Notes under the pieces: model-generated | Database searches by the model: none | The model's input: only the letters and a program-made list of their open reading frames with translations | What the model was told of the DNA's origin: nothing | Made by a program: the position numbers and the translations under genes | NCBI RefSeq assembly: GCF_007997035.1 | Contig: NZ_VOSS01000002.1 | Span: forward strand, 1-54,902 | From: Ralstonia sp. TCR112 | Lineage (GTDB): Bacteria; Pseudomonadota; Gammaproteobacteria; Burkholderiales; Burkholderiaceae | Direction of reading: 5' to 3' | DNA: 54,902 nucleotides | In this document: positions 1 to 9,702 of the stretch, piece after piece | How positions within the stretch are numbered: the stretch's first letter is position 1 | Layout of the letters: each line of letters opens with the position of its first letter

Positions 1-338
1 GGCGGGGCTGGCGAACCGGCCCTTAGAGAACGACCGGCAGACCCGAAGGTCTCCCCGCCCGGCCCGCCATAAACAACACAAGCGAGCAAGAGCGGACCAT
101 CGCTTGCGCGATAGCCTCTCTAAGAACTGCTATGCAGGTCGCCAAACCCGGCTACCGTTGGTGCGGCAGCGCTGGGGATTATACGAAAGCGAAGAGCAAA
201 AGCAGCCCCTTTATTTCCGGCGCGAAGGCTGACGACGGCTTGATGGCGCAGGTCCCACGCAACTGAGTGCGTCACTCAGTGCGGACCAGCGTGGCATAAA
301 ATGGGCACAAAAATTTACAGCCAATCCGGGGGGATTGC
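1..338. other. Non-coding, hairpin-rich stretch upstream of the HNH nuclease gene
   Basis: No convincing open reading frame. The segment contains several short perfect stems: a possible closing helix GGCGGG (1-6) with CCCGCC (64-69), a hairpin AGACC-CGAA-GGTCT (39-52), ATCGC/GCGAT near position 100, and CTTAGAGA (22-29) complementary to TCTCTAAG near 117-124. This could be part of a structured RNA cut by the window edge, but I recognise no RNA family. A nested inverted repeat at 255-294 is listed separately. Confidence 0.4.
255..294. promoter_or_regulatory. Nested inverted repeat upstream of the HNH nuclease gene
   Basis: Two inverted repeats are nested. The outer arms are CCACGC (255-260) and GCGTGG (289-294); the inner arms are ACTGAGTG (262-269) and CACTCAGT (273-280) with a 3-base centre. 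It ends 44 bases before the start codon of the nuclease gene. Restriction genes are often controlled by repressor-bound palindromes, so this is a candidate operator or an RNA hairpin; no regulator gene is visible in the window to assign to it. Confidence 0.4.
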
Positions 339-1265
339 ATGCTGCCCAGTAACGTTCAGGACACCGTTCGGCCCACGGCTGCGACGGCGACGGAGATTCC
401 CGAGTTCGTCATCGGGAAGGCCTACAACCGCAGAAAAGAGATCACGGGAAAGTTCGGGGGCAGCGGCCAAAGCGGCATCGCGCCTTCTCGCCAGTCCCCA
501 GCCGTCTTTCTTTTTACAGGGAACGGCGAACAGCACGGCTACAAGGACGAGTTCAATGAGTTTGGTCACCTGCACTACGTTGGTGAGGGCCAGCTCGGCG
601 ATATGAAGATGACGAAAGGCAACCTCGCCATTGCCTCTCACGCGAAGGACGGCCGTGCACTGCATGTCTTTCAGATGACCGGCAAAGGGAAGCCATGCGT
701 GTACTTGGGCGAGTTCGCTTGTGATTCGCACTTCTTCAAACGAGACGCGGACCGCGAGGGAAACGAACGCGATGTAATCGTGTTCCGGCTGATGCCGGTA
801 TCGAACACGCTGCATCGCGAACTGGACGATCTGCCCGATCAAAACGACGACGGTGCGGCGGAAGCCGAGAGCCAGCCTGGGGAGCTGTCGACATTGAGGC
901 AAGCGGCGATTGCTGCATGTCAGCCCGGCGGCCCCATCGCAGACCCGAAAGAGACTGTGCGGATCGCATACCAGCGCAGTGTGCGCGTTAAGCGATATGT
1001 CTTAGCGCGAGCGCAGGGCCACTGCGAGCTTTGCGACGCACCGGCACCGTTCAATCGCAAGAGCGACGGCACACCGTATCTGGAACCGCACCACATAAAC
1101 AGGCTGTCCGACGGCGGGCTAGACCACCCGAAGTACGTCGGCGCCATCTGCCCTACGTGCCATCGCCTGATTCACTTTGGCGAGAACGGCCAACACCGAA
1201 ACGACGAGCTACGCGCTCGCATCGCGGCAAAGGAAGCGCCGTTCGCCGGCGGAAACTCTCCCTAG
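339..1265 (+). CDS. HNH endonuclease with N-terminal SRA-like (ScoMcrA-type) domain, probable modification-dependent restriction enzyme
   Basis: The 308-residue protein has two parts. Residues about 25-160 contain an SRA-like region recognisable by motifs GGSGQSGIAPS, VFLFTG, GEGQLGDM and a GN.AI helix, as I know from ScoMcrA-type type IV restriction enzymes that bind modified cytosine. The C-terminal part (about 215-285) is a classic zinc-supported HNH nuclease: CELC (C229, C232), catalytic HHIN (H251, H252, N254) and CPTCH (C271, C274, H275), then H279. The ATG at 339 is preceded by a G-rich run. The inferred role is cleavage of foreign DNA carrying modified bases. Modification specificity cannot be read from sequence. 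It stands alone on the plus strand, ahead of the 21-bp repeat array, in an apparent defence island. Confidence 0.85.
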   Translation: MLPSNVQDTVRPTAATATEIPEFVIGKAYNRRKEITGKFGGSGQSGIAPSRQSPAVFLFTGNGEQHGYKDEFNEFGHLHYVGEGQLGDMKMTKGNLAIASHAKDGRALHVFQMTGKGKPCVYLGEFACDSHFFKRDADREGNERDVIVFRLMPVSNTLHRELDDLPDQNDDGAAEAESQPGELSTLRQAAIAACQPGGPIADPKETVRIAYQRSVRVKRYVLARAQGHCELCDAPAPFNRKSDGTPYLEPHHINRLSDGGLDHPKYVGAICPTCHRLIHFGENGQHRNDELRARIAAKEAPFAGGNSP

Positions 1266-1291
1266 CTTTCCGTCAGCGCCCCGTCATCGTC

Positions 1292-1587
1292 TGCCTGAGA
1301 CTAGCGCTCCACCATCAGACCGTGGAGCGCCACACTCAAAGAGTCGTGCTTCAGCCTAAAACGGTGAAGCTCGAGCCTCCGACGGTCGAGCTTCACCCTC
1401 AAACACTGGAGTCTCACTGTCTGAGGGTGGAGGTAGTCACCCTCGAACACTGAAGCGTGAGTGTTTGAGCCTCGCGCCCCACCGTTAGACACTGAAACGT
1501 CACGCTCTGAGAGTCAGGGTCGACTCTCAAACACTCGGACTCGACTGTCCAAGCGTCGAGCGTCACTCTCCAACACTGAAACGAAAC
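1292..1587. repeat. Array of about 14 degenerate 21-bp tandem repeats
   Basis: Units begin at 1292, 1313, 1334, 1355, 1376, 1397, 1418 (23 bp), 1441, 1462, 1483, 1504, 1525, 1546 and 1567. The approximate consensus is CTCAAACACTGAAGCGTCAC with one leading pyrimidine. The period is exactly seven codons, so several frames on both strands stay open and read as heptapeptide repeats. The core occurs in both orientations: CTCAAACA in units 1397 and 1525, and its reverse complement TGTTTGAG in unit 1462. The tail of several units is complementary to the middle of the next, for example GCGCTCCAC (1304-1312) with GTGGAGCGC (1322-1330), giving a chain of potential hairpins. There are no conserved repeats with unique spacers, so it is not CRISPR. 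Its function is unknown. Confidence 0.85.
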
Positions 1588-1683
1588 AGGCGGCGACCGA
1601 GTGCTTTCCTTCGGAGCATGCCGGTCCAATTGTCAAATGTCGCTGCTTGCATTGCTACCGAGGCAGCGGCACGCCAATCTCGC

Positions 1684-1700
1684 CCGGTTGTGCCAACCGG
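1684..1700. promoter_or_regulatory. Short palindrome upstream of the small unknown gene
   Basis: Perfect 7-bp arms CCGGTTG and CAACCGG with a TGC centre end 29 bases before the ATG at 1730. It could be an operator or a leader hairpin. The gap 1588-1729 otherwise shows nothing recognisable apart from the ribosome-binding site AAGGA just before the start. Confidence 0.35.
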
Positions 1701-1729
1701 CATAACGTTGCCAACCAATAAGGATTGCA

Positions 1730-2201
1730 ATGTCACAAAACCTGATTTCGTTTCAGCCAAGCCCTGCGGACCTGACAGCCGTCGACGCCGCGCTTAAGAC
1801 ACTGGAAGAGAAGCTTGCGGGTCTGATCGACTTGTCGATCGAGCAACGCAGCACGCTGATGAAGATGGGCGACAAGTCGGAGGCGTTTTGCCGTAAGGCC
1901 GTGGAAGTGTTGGGCAACAACCCCGGCGTGCTGCCAGCCAACTTCAGCCTTGCAGAGCTGCGCCGTGACCTTGCCGGCTTTGACACGCTCCGGCCTCGCT
2001 TGGTCCGTATTGAAAAACTCTACGAAAAGATGCGCGACTCGCAGCTGGCTGCTGGGCAGCGATTTGATGACGGGTTCGCTGGAAGGGTATGCCTTCCTGA
2101 AGGTTGCTGGTAAGGGAGAAGGGCTGGATACGGCTCGGCAGGCGTTGTCGGCGCGGTTTAGCCGGGGGCGTAGGAAAAAGGTGGAGGAGGTACCACAGTA
2201 A
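1730..2201 (+). pseudogene. Small hypothetical protein of unknown function, interrupted by a frameshift
   Basis: The ATG at 1730 follows a good AAGGA ribosome-binding site. The first frame gives a mostly helical, soluble product up to about residue 108, with a stretch MGDKSEAFCRKAVEVL. It then runs into an early stop at 2113. A second frame continues naturally as GSDLMTGSLEGYAFLKVAGKGEGLD and ends at 2201. The simplest repair is removal of one G in the GGG at about 2053-2055. From memory, similar roughly 150-residue hypothetical proteins exist in Ralstonia, Cupriavidus and relatives with both halves fused, but no function is known to me. Whether the indel is real or a sequencing error cannot be decided here. 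Confidence 0.65.
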
Positions 2202-2223
2202 CCTCAATTTCGGTTGAAGAACC

Positions 2224-2258
2224 ATGAGAAAAACCGCCCCTTGGGCGGTTTTTCTCAT
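2224..2258. terminator. Bidirectional intrinsic terminator
   Basis: Perfect 16-bp arms, ATGAGAAAAACCGCCC and its reverse complement, with a 3-base loop. A-rich and T-rich tracts form the outer part of both arms, so it should work for the plus-strand small gene and for the minus-strand DGQHR gene converging on it. The 2259-2397 gap holds nothing else that I recognise. Confidence 0.85.
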
Positions 2259-2397
2259 TCATTACGGCATAAATTTGCGACACGCCTCAACTGCTCAGAG
2301 AGCGGGGTACCTCGCATTCACTTGTTGAGTCTCACCGACACACGGGCACTTCTCTGGACTGCGAGGGGCAGCAGTCCGATTTCGGCGCATGCTCCTA

Positions 2398-4731
2398 CTA
2401 AGCCTCTTCGAAACCTTCGTCAGTATCCGCCTCTTCATGCGAAGCATCGACCGAAATCGCGGCATTGATATTCCGCGTCAAAATTTCTTGATATCCCTGC
2501 AGCCTAGTCAGTGCTTCTATCGACAAAACGACACCAGACGATGCATGAGCCACCTGATTCCTCAGCTCATTAACATCCACCATCCATTTCGTCTGTTTTT
2601 CTTTGTTTCCGCCACCAATACTAAGCGCGTTCTTGAACAGTTCCCAATTATTCAAAGCAATTGCACGATAGTCAATGAGATCGAAATATGCCTCCATTGA
2701 CCCACGCTTAGAATCATCTCTTTCTTTTCGACCCGTAACCTCAAGCCGCACCGCCTTGGGAACTCCATCTTGCCACCAAGCGTTCTCAGAATCGCGGAAC
2801 TCCTGTCTCAGCTCCTCAACCACAAACTCTTTCAACTGCACCTCGATATCGTCGATGATAGTTTTGGCTTGCAGGTTTGTTTCTGTTTTTTCTCTTTGAA
2901 TGAAATCGTCCAATCCCGGAGGATTAAATTCCGGTATTTCACTTCTAATGGCGGCCTGACATCGTCTGGTTCTTGCGGTTTGCCCCTGCACACCTCGAAG
3001 CTCGCGATACCGCTTGCGGTCCTCAGTAGAAAATGTCCCGAAGTATGCAGCCAAAGACCGTGCATATGGGCTCAAAAGCGAATTAAGCTCATTGTTAGAT
3101 AAAGCGCGAAGTTTCGACCCAGACTTATCCAGATGAGTCAGCACTGATCTAAGAACATTGATACACGCTGTGACGCTATCGTTCATCGCAAAACCTCCGC
3201 CCTCCCCGGAACCGAGATCCCACCAATCCGGGGCTCCACTTCGAGCGGTGTTCAACCAGAACTTGAGCGTGCTAACCGTTCTATTCAGCGTCGCTTCGTT
3301 GTTATCTGCCCATAGCGGGCCCCACTCTTGACCATCTCCCTTTCTCGATTTCCCTGAAAAAAACTCAGATCTCTCGATTGCTTTAAACAAACTAGCAAGA
3401 GATATACATCTAATAGAATCCTTCGATGTGTCGGCTGTCTGAATTCTATTAAAAAGAGGAGACGCCTTGTCCTTATCGAGAACCTGAACCGCCTTAGATA
3501 CAATAGCTTGCGACCTGAGCTCGAAGGAGTCTGCATCCCAGTTCAATTCAGCAAAAAGCTCTTGAAGCAAAGACGGCTTTACACTCTTCTGCTTGGCATT
3601 AATGTCCACAAACAGCCGGGCCTGAGAGCTTGGCGGCAAGCCTTCGAATGCAAGCACAGAAAGATGTCCTGATTTCGCAAATGGATGGCCGGAATAGGCA
3701 AAAAGACGGTGCTGCCCATCGATTACCCAAGCAGATTTGTAGGCAGGACGAAGGTGCAGCCATCCAATGGTACCGCTAGCATCAGAATCTGCCGCCCCGT
3801 TTTCCTGCTTGCTTCGCTGGAAATTTATAAAGCGCTTGTCGATATTCAAGACGATATTGGTTGGAAATACACCATGCTCGGATATGTACTGCCGAATCTT
3901 ATTAAGCCGGCTTCGAGCGATCATCCGTTGATATGTATTAATATCCGAAGCCTTGCCCTTGGTTCTATGAGATACGTAGGCAATCTTCAACAGATAGTCT
4001 GGAGAAATGGGAAATGTGTAGCAGGTATTGCGCCCCATCTTCGTCTTGACTGCAGGAACCTTAATTTCTAAGCCTGCAATTGTTTTCCCAGGCAGCATAT
4101 CGGCCAAAAACTGGTACTTTGCTGCCGCCCCAAGATGCAATACGAGGTTCTCGTAATAAGCAAGATCGGAATCGTCTATGAGGACGACGTTAGATCTTTT
4201 CGCTACGTCGCGATCTTCTTCCGATAGATTGCTACTTGCGACATATATTGCGAGCACGGTTTGGCGTTTTTGCTCGCTAGGAAATTGAGCCGCGACACTC
4301 CTCGTCAGGCGGTCCCGAATAGCAAGGATGCTGGAAACCATTCCCTGCAAATCGATTTTCCCTGATTCAAGGGGTCGGAGAATGTCAACGGCAACGACGA
4401 CCTCTTCATCAATCGCAACCACGTCCAGGACCTTGGAGGGACTTTCCGCTGCGCGCTGGTCGAGCAATAGCGTACAACCTTCGTTTGTCGACAGCAGACC
4501 AAAAGACAGTCGAAACAGCAGCGTCCAAACCCTGTCGCGAGCCAACCTAAATCCGGCTTTTTCGCGCTGCATGCGAGCAGACGTTTTGGATTTCCTGATA
4601 ACGGACCAACCATCGGCCTCTTCCCGCCCGATGTTTTTTAGATTCGTGCTTTTGACCTCATACGAACGGCTCGCTTGGCGGGCCAGAGACTTGAGGTCTT
4701 CGCTCCGTTGAATATTCTCGAGCAACTTCAT
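2398..4731 (-). CDS. DGQHR-domain protein with C-terminal HEPN-like domain
   Basis: The protein is 777 residues from the ATG at 4731, which overlaps the methylase stop codon as ATGA. Three regions can be seen. Residues about 40-150 resemble a restriction-endonuclease-like fold (core around VLDVVAIDEEVVVAVDI, 101-117), but the usual E-x-K pair is absent, so it may be inactive. The central region contains the DGQHR signature (D338-R342) in the context AWVIDGQHRLFAYSGHP, the hallmark of the DndB-related family. Residues about 680-750 look like a Swt1-type HEPN domain with R724-N725 and H729 (R-x4-H), the motif used by HEPN ribonucleases. Base composition is clearly lower in GC than its neighbours, which suggests transfer. 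DGQHR proteins are linked to DNA modification and defence; the present architecture suggests a toxin-like effector coupled to the methylase. This is inference. Confidence 0.8.
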   Translation of the reverse strand: MKLLENIQRSEDLKSLARQASRSYEVKSTNLKNIGREEADGWSVIRKSKTSARMQREKAGFRLARDRVWTLLFRLSFGLLSTNEGCTLLLDQRAAESPSKVLDVVAIDEEVVVAVDILRPLESGKIDLQGMVSSILAIRDRLTRSVAAQFPSEQKRQTVLAIYVASSNLSEEDRDVAKRSNVVLIDDSDLAYYENLVLHLGAAAKYQFLADMLPGKTIAGLEIKVPAVKTKMGRNTCYTFPISPDYLLKIAYVSHRTKGKASDINTYQRMIARSRLNKIRQYISEHGVFPTNIVLNIDKRFINFQRSKQENGAADSDASGTIGWLHLRPAYKSAWVIDGQHRLFAYSGHPFAKSGHLSVLAFEGLPPSSQARLFVDINAKQKSVKPSLLQELFAELNWDADSFELRSQAIVSKAVQVLDKDKASPLFNRIQTADTSKDSIRCISLASLFKAIERSEFFSGKSRKGDGQEWGPLWADNNEATLNRTVSTLKFWLNTARSGAPDWWDLGSGEGGGFAMNDSVTACINVLRSVLTHLDKSGSKLRALSNNELNSLLSPYARSLAAYFGTFSTEDRKRYRELRGVQGQTARTRRCQAAIRSEIPEFNPPGLDDFIQREKTETNLQAKTIIDDIEVQLKEFVVEELRQEFRDSENAWWQDGVPKAVRLEVTGRKERDDSKRGSMEAYFDLIDYRAIALNNWELFKNALSIGGGNKEKQTKWMVDVNELRNQVAHASSGVVLSIEALTRLQGYQEILTRNINAAISVDASHEEADTDEGFEEA

Positions 4732-5531
4732 CCCCCTAAAACAAAGATGCATTCGGTAATGGTGCGTCGATGTGCACTGGAGGCCGCTATGACGGATGGC
4801 CTATTAATGACAGTGCATTCGAAGCCTTTATATAGTTCGTGAATAGAGGCATGATCGGCGTTGCTAATGACGACGTGGCAACCCCGACTGGCGAGTTGTC
4901 TAGCGTGCTCTGCCAAGCGCTCCTGATCACTCCACGAAAAAATTCGCTCGTTATATTTCACGAAACCGTTGTGAGCATGAGCAACGGTATATGGTGGATC
5001 AAAATAAACGAGATCGCCGGCTGATGCGGAGTTCGTTATCTCTTTGAAATCGCCGGACCTAATATCGATACCTTGCAAGAGCTCCGAAATAGCGAGGAGC
5101 TTTTCCGGCTCGACGGAAGACAGGTGGCTCTTCTTCCCATATGGAACGTTAAATTGGCCAGCAAGATTGACTCGGTGGATACCATTGAACGATAGCCGTG
5201 TGAGATACAACAATCTTGCGGCACGCCTTACACTCGATTTGGGATTAGAAGCCCGCACTCGATAATAAACTTCTTCGGCGTTCGGTAACCGCTTTAGCTC
5301 TTTGATGAGCGTGTCAGGGTTATCTCGAACTTGAATGTATGCGTTGACTAGCTCCTCGTTCGCGTCGGAGATCACCGCGTTCTCGGGTGCAAGTCCAAAG
5401 AATACCGCGCCCCCACCAAAGAAGGGTTCATAGTAGGTCCCAAATGTGGATGGCATCTTTGAGAGAATCTCTGGGAGCAGGGCTCTCTTACCGCCAGGCC
5501 ACTTAATCAGAGGTGTTGACGCAGCGCGCAT
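4728..5531 (-). CDS. D12-class (Dam-like) DNA adenine-N6 methyltransferase
   Basis: The 267-residue form starts with MRAASTPLIKWPGGK; an ATG at 5564 would add 11 residues without a better ribosome-binding site. The family motifs are KWPGGK near the N-terminus, the SAM-binding PFFGGGAVFF, the DANEELVNAY segment, and the catalytic DPPY (D178-Y181). This is the domain order of Dam/DpnII-type enzymes, which methylate adenine in short palindromes such as GATC; the target here is unknown. The stop overlaps the start of the DGQHR gene as ATGA, so the two are translationally coupled. Low GC, as in its partner, suggests joint horizontal acquisition. There is no cognate conventional endonuclease next to it, so it is not an ordinary type II pair. 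Confidence 0.9.
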   Translation of the reverse strand: MRAASTPLIKWPGGKRALLPEILSKMPSTFGTYYEPFFGGGAVFFGLAPENAVISDANEELVNAYIQVRDNPDTLIKELKRLPNAEEVYYRVRASNPKSSVRRAARLLYLTRLSFNGIHRVNLAGQFNVPYGKKSHLSSVEPEKLLAISELLQGIDIRSGDFKEITNSASAGDLVYFDPPYTVAHAHNGFVKYNERIFSWSDQERLAEHARQLASRGCHVVISNADHASIHELYKGFECTVINRPSVIAASSAHRRTITECIFVLGG

Positions 5532-5660
5532 TTTTTCTCGTATTGCAAATCGTCGTATGTCCATCAGTCTAAAATAGTTTGTGACGAGTGCGTGCGATTT
5601 TCTACACAAGCTCAATTTTCAGACCGCAAATTACAACGGTGCGAGATTGCTGCTTCAGAG

Positions 5661-5701
5661 GAAATAGAAAAAGGGCGCCAGATCTAAGATCTGGCGCCCT
5701 T
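5661..5701 (-). terminator. Intrinsic terminator, probably the native gyrB terminator
   Basis: Perfect 15-bp arms, AAGGGCGCCAGATCT (5671-5685) and its reverse complement (5687-5701), around one base, followed on the minus strand by a T-rich tract (5661-5670). It lies 64 bases beyond the left gyrB stop and would stop transcripts coming from gyrB and DUF3800 before they reach the methylase gene. Its position next to the left copy of the gyrB end suggests that the left copy keeps the original downstream flank. Confidence 0.85.
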
Positions 5702-5705
5702 GCCA

Positions 5706-5720
5706 TTGCGCACAGCGCAA
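5706..5720. repeat. Small palindrome beside the gyrB terminator
   Basis: TTGCGC-ACA-GCGCAA, a perfect 6-bp inverted repeat, between the terminator and the left gyrB stop codon. It may be an accessory stem or a protein-binding site; the role is unknown. Confidence 0.3.
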
Positions 5721-5764
5721 GAGAATGGGGAGGCTACGACTACCTAGCCATTAAGGCCGCTCCC

Positions 5765-5981
5765 TCAAACATCAATATTCCGCGCCACCAACGCATTGCT
5801 CTCAATGAAGTTCCGGCGCGGTTCCACGTCGTCGCCCATCAGGGTGGTGAAAATCTGGTCCGCGGCAATGGCGTCTTCAATCTGCACGCGCAGCAGGCGG
5901 CGCTGGGTGACGTCCATGGTGGTTTCCCACAGCTGCTCGGGGTTCATTTCGCCCAGGCCCTTGTAGCGCTGGCGGCTTACG
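5765..5981 (-). repeat. Left direct repeat: detached copy of the gyrB 3' end
   Basis: These 217 bp duplicate 7060-7276 (offset 1295) with two mismatches seen by eye, one in GGCGCGGTTCC versus GGCGTGGTTCC and one in CAGGGTGG versus CAGCGTGG. It encodes the last 72 or so residues of GyrB, from [15 protein letters not shown] to ARNIDV and stop, with the same protein sequence as the right copy. Similarity ends abruptly at 5981, exactly at the conserved [10 protein letters not shown] region. The copy lacks the rest of gyrB and is a remnant, not a gene. Confidence 0.95.
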
Positions 5982-6147
5982 TGGCGCCCCGGGCTCGCGT
6001 GCGGCTGGTGCAGTAAGCAGATTTGTCGGCGAAGCAGCGGAAAAGGCACCTGTAAAGTAAATTTGCTTGTCAAGCGGCAAGCCGTTACTTATACTCGCGC
6101 CCAAGTGGACTGGGAGTTCCCGGTCGGCGTCTAAGCCTCGGTGAGTT

Positions 6148-7041
6148 TCATCGGGGCTTTTCGCTTTCTAGGGGCGGAAACATCTTCAGCCCCCAATCCT
6201 CAAAGCCTTCCCCTAGCTTCTCCCGGCCGCCGCTGCAGAAGAACTTGCGCTTTAGGACCTCGAAGGCCCGGTTTTCTTGCTCCGGTCGCAACACATGCAT
6301 GCCAACCGGGCGTGCCACGAGATCAGCAAGCTGCAACCCCGGTGAGTCCACCTTCTTGTCGGCAAATACGATGTCGAAGGGCAACGTGATACCGAGTCGG
6401 TTTGCTCCATCGCAGATGCGCCGGAATTCCAGCTCCAGCTCGTTGTCTTCCTTCTTGCCGCGACACTCGACAATCACGTGTGTCAGCGCGCCGTCCTGAT
6501 TCTTTTCCTGCAGAAGTTCGTACAAGGTCTCCAAGCAGAAACCGAGCGCTAGGTGATAAGGGTTGCCGTCTGTCTTACCTTGGTCGCGCAGCTTCTTCTT
6601 GTCGATGACGCAGCTGATCAAGATAAAGTTGCTGATCTCGATGATGTCGGTCAGCTCTGACAAGAACTGTTGCTTGTGCTGCCGATTAGCGAACTTGAAC
6701 GCCCCTTTTTCCTTGCGGATTTCATGCTCGTGCAAGACCACTAGGTCGTGACCGAAGTGGTTGAACTTCAGCTTGTGCAGCGCCGGAACAACTTTTTCGC
6801 TGTAATGCCGTTTATAGAAGACGCAAAACGCCAGCACGAAGACTGGATAGTTCGGGTCGAGCGTCTGTAAGCCGTGGTCGCCGCTTTCATCCACGTAGAC
6901 AACAAAATTACTGAACCGGCCTGGGGGCGGATTCGCGGCGCCGACGGCTTCTTCGGCTGCCGCGGACGGCTCAGCTTCGAACAGCGAGAATTGCTGTGGC
7001 TCTGGCGTTGTGTCGGCGCCCATTGACGACGCGGTTTTCAT
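6148..7041 (-). CDS. DUF3800-family protein, predicted RNase H-fold nuclease, with a clamp-binding-like motif
   Basis: The 297-residue protein carries the DUF3800 signature: YVDESGDHG (D51, E52), an acidic VECRGKKEDNELE segment, and FADKKVDSPGLQLADLVA near the C-terminus, which I know as conserved in this family. An RNase H-like fold with acidic active-site residues is generally proposed; activity is unproven. The N-terminal 40 residues look disordered and contain QFSLF (residues 17-21), which fits the bacterial beta-sliding-clamp-binding pentapeptide. The start may be this ATG at 7041 or TTG at 7050. The gene begins 9-18 bases after the gyrB stop, so it probably uses the gyrB promoter. It is the only cargo between the two gyrB tails. 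Confidence 0.85.
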   Translation of the reverse strand: MKTASSMGADTTPEPQQFSLFEAEPSAAAEEAVGAANPPPGRFSNFVVYVDESGDHGLQTLDPNYPVFVLAFCVFYKRHYSEKVVPALHKLKFNHFGHDLVVLHEHEIRKEKGAFKFANRQHKQQFLSELTDIIEISNFILISCVIDKKKLRDQGKTDGNPYHLALGFCLETLYELLQEKNQDGALTHVIVECRGKKEDNELELEFRRICDGANRLGITLPFDIVFADKKVDSPGLQLADLVARPVGMHVLRPEQENRAFEVLKRKFFCSGGREKLGEGFEDWGLKMFPPLESEKPR

Positions 7042-7043
7042 AT

Positions 7044-7059
7044 CGCTCAAAACGAGCGA

Positions 7060-7062
<3 letters not shown>
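7044..7062 (-). promoter_or_regulatory. Hairpin between the gyrB stop and the DUF3800 start
   Basis: On the minus strand ATCGCTC-GTTTT-GAGCGAT forms a 7-bp stem with a 5-base loop that begins at the gyrB stop codon and ends at the DUF3800 ATG. It could control translational coupling or mark an element boundary. Confidence 0.4.
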
Positions 7063-9587
<2,525 letters not shown>

Positions 9588-9648
9588 GTCGTTCTGCTCG
9601 CTGCCATGGGCGTTTTGCGCACATAGCGGGGTTGCTTAAAAACGGCGA

Positions 9649-9676
9649 AGGGGCGGATCGTCACGATCCAGCCCCT
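9649..9676 (-). terminator. Probable terminator after dnaN
   Basis: Arms AGGGGC plus GGATCGT and their complements with one unpaired base form a strong hairpin in the dnaN-gyrB gap. On the minus strand a TTTTT tract follows about 8 bases later, which is further than ideal, so read-through into gyrB is likely. Confidence 0.5.
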
Positions 9677-9702
9677 CGTCTTGCTCTGGGTGCAGCGGTG
9701 CG

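Noticed and set aside
1..70. A tRNA 3' end on the minus strand (GGTTCG present)
   Set aside because: The bases around it do not form a T-arm or acceptor stem of the right size.
1031..1453. 140-residue open frame running into the repeat array
   Set aside because: Its first part is an out-of-frame reading of the HNH nuclease gene; it only stays open because the repeat period is a multiple of three.
1292..1587. CRISPR array
   Set aside because: The repeats are contiguous, 21 bp and degenerate, without unique spacers, and no cas gene is in the window.
5765..6073. A separate 102-residue gene
   Set aside because: It is the detached gyrB tail with an accidental N-terminus read from the unique segment; no start signal is present.
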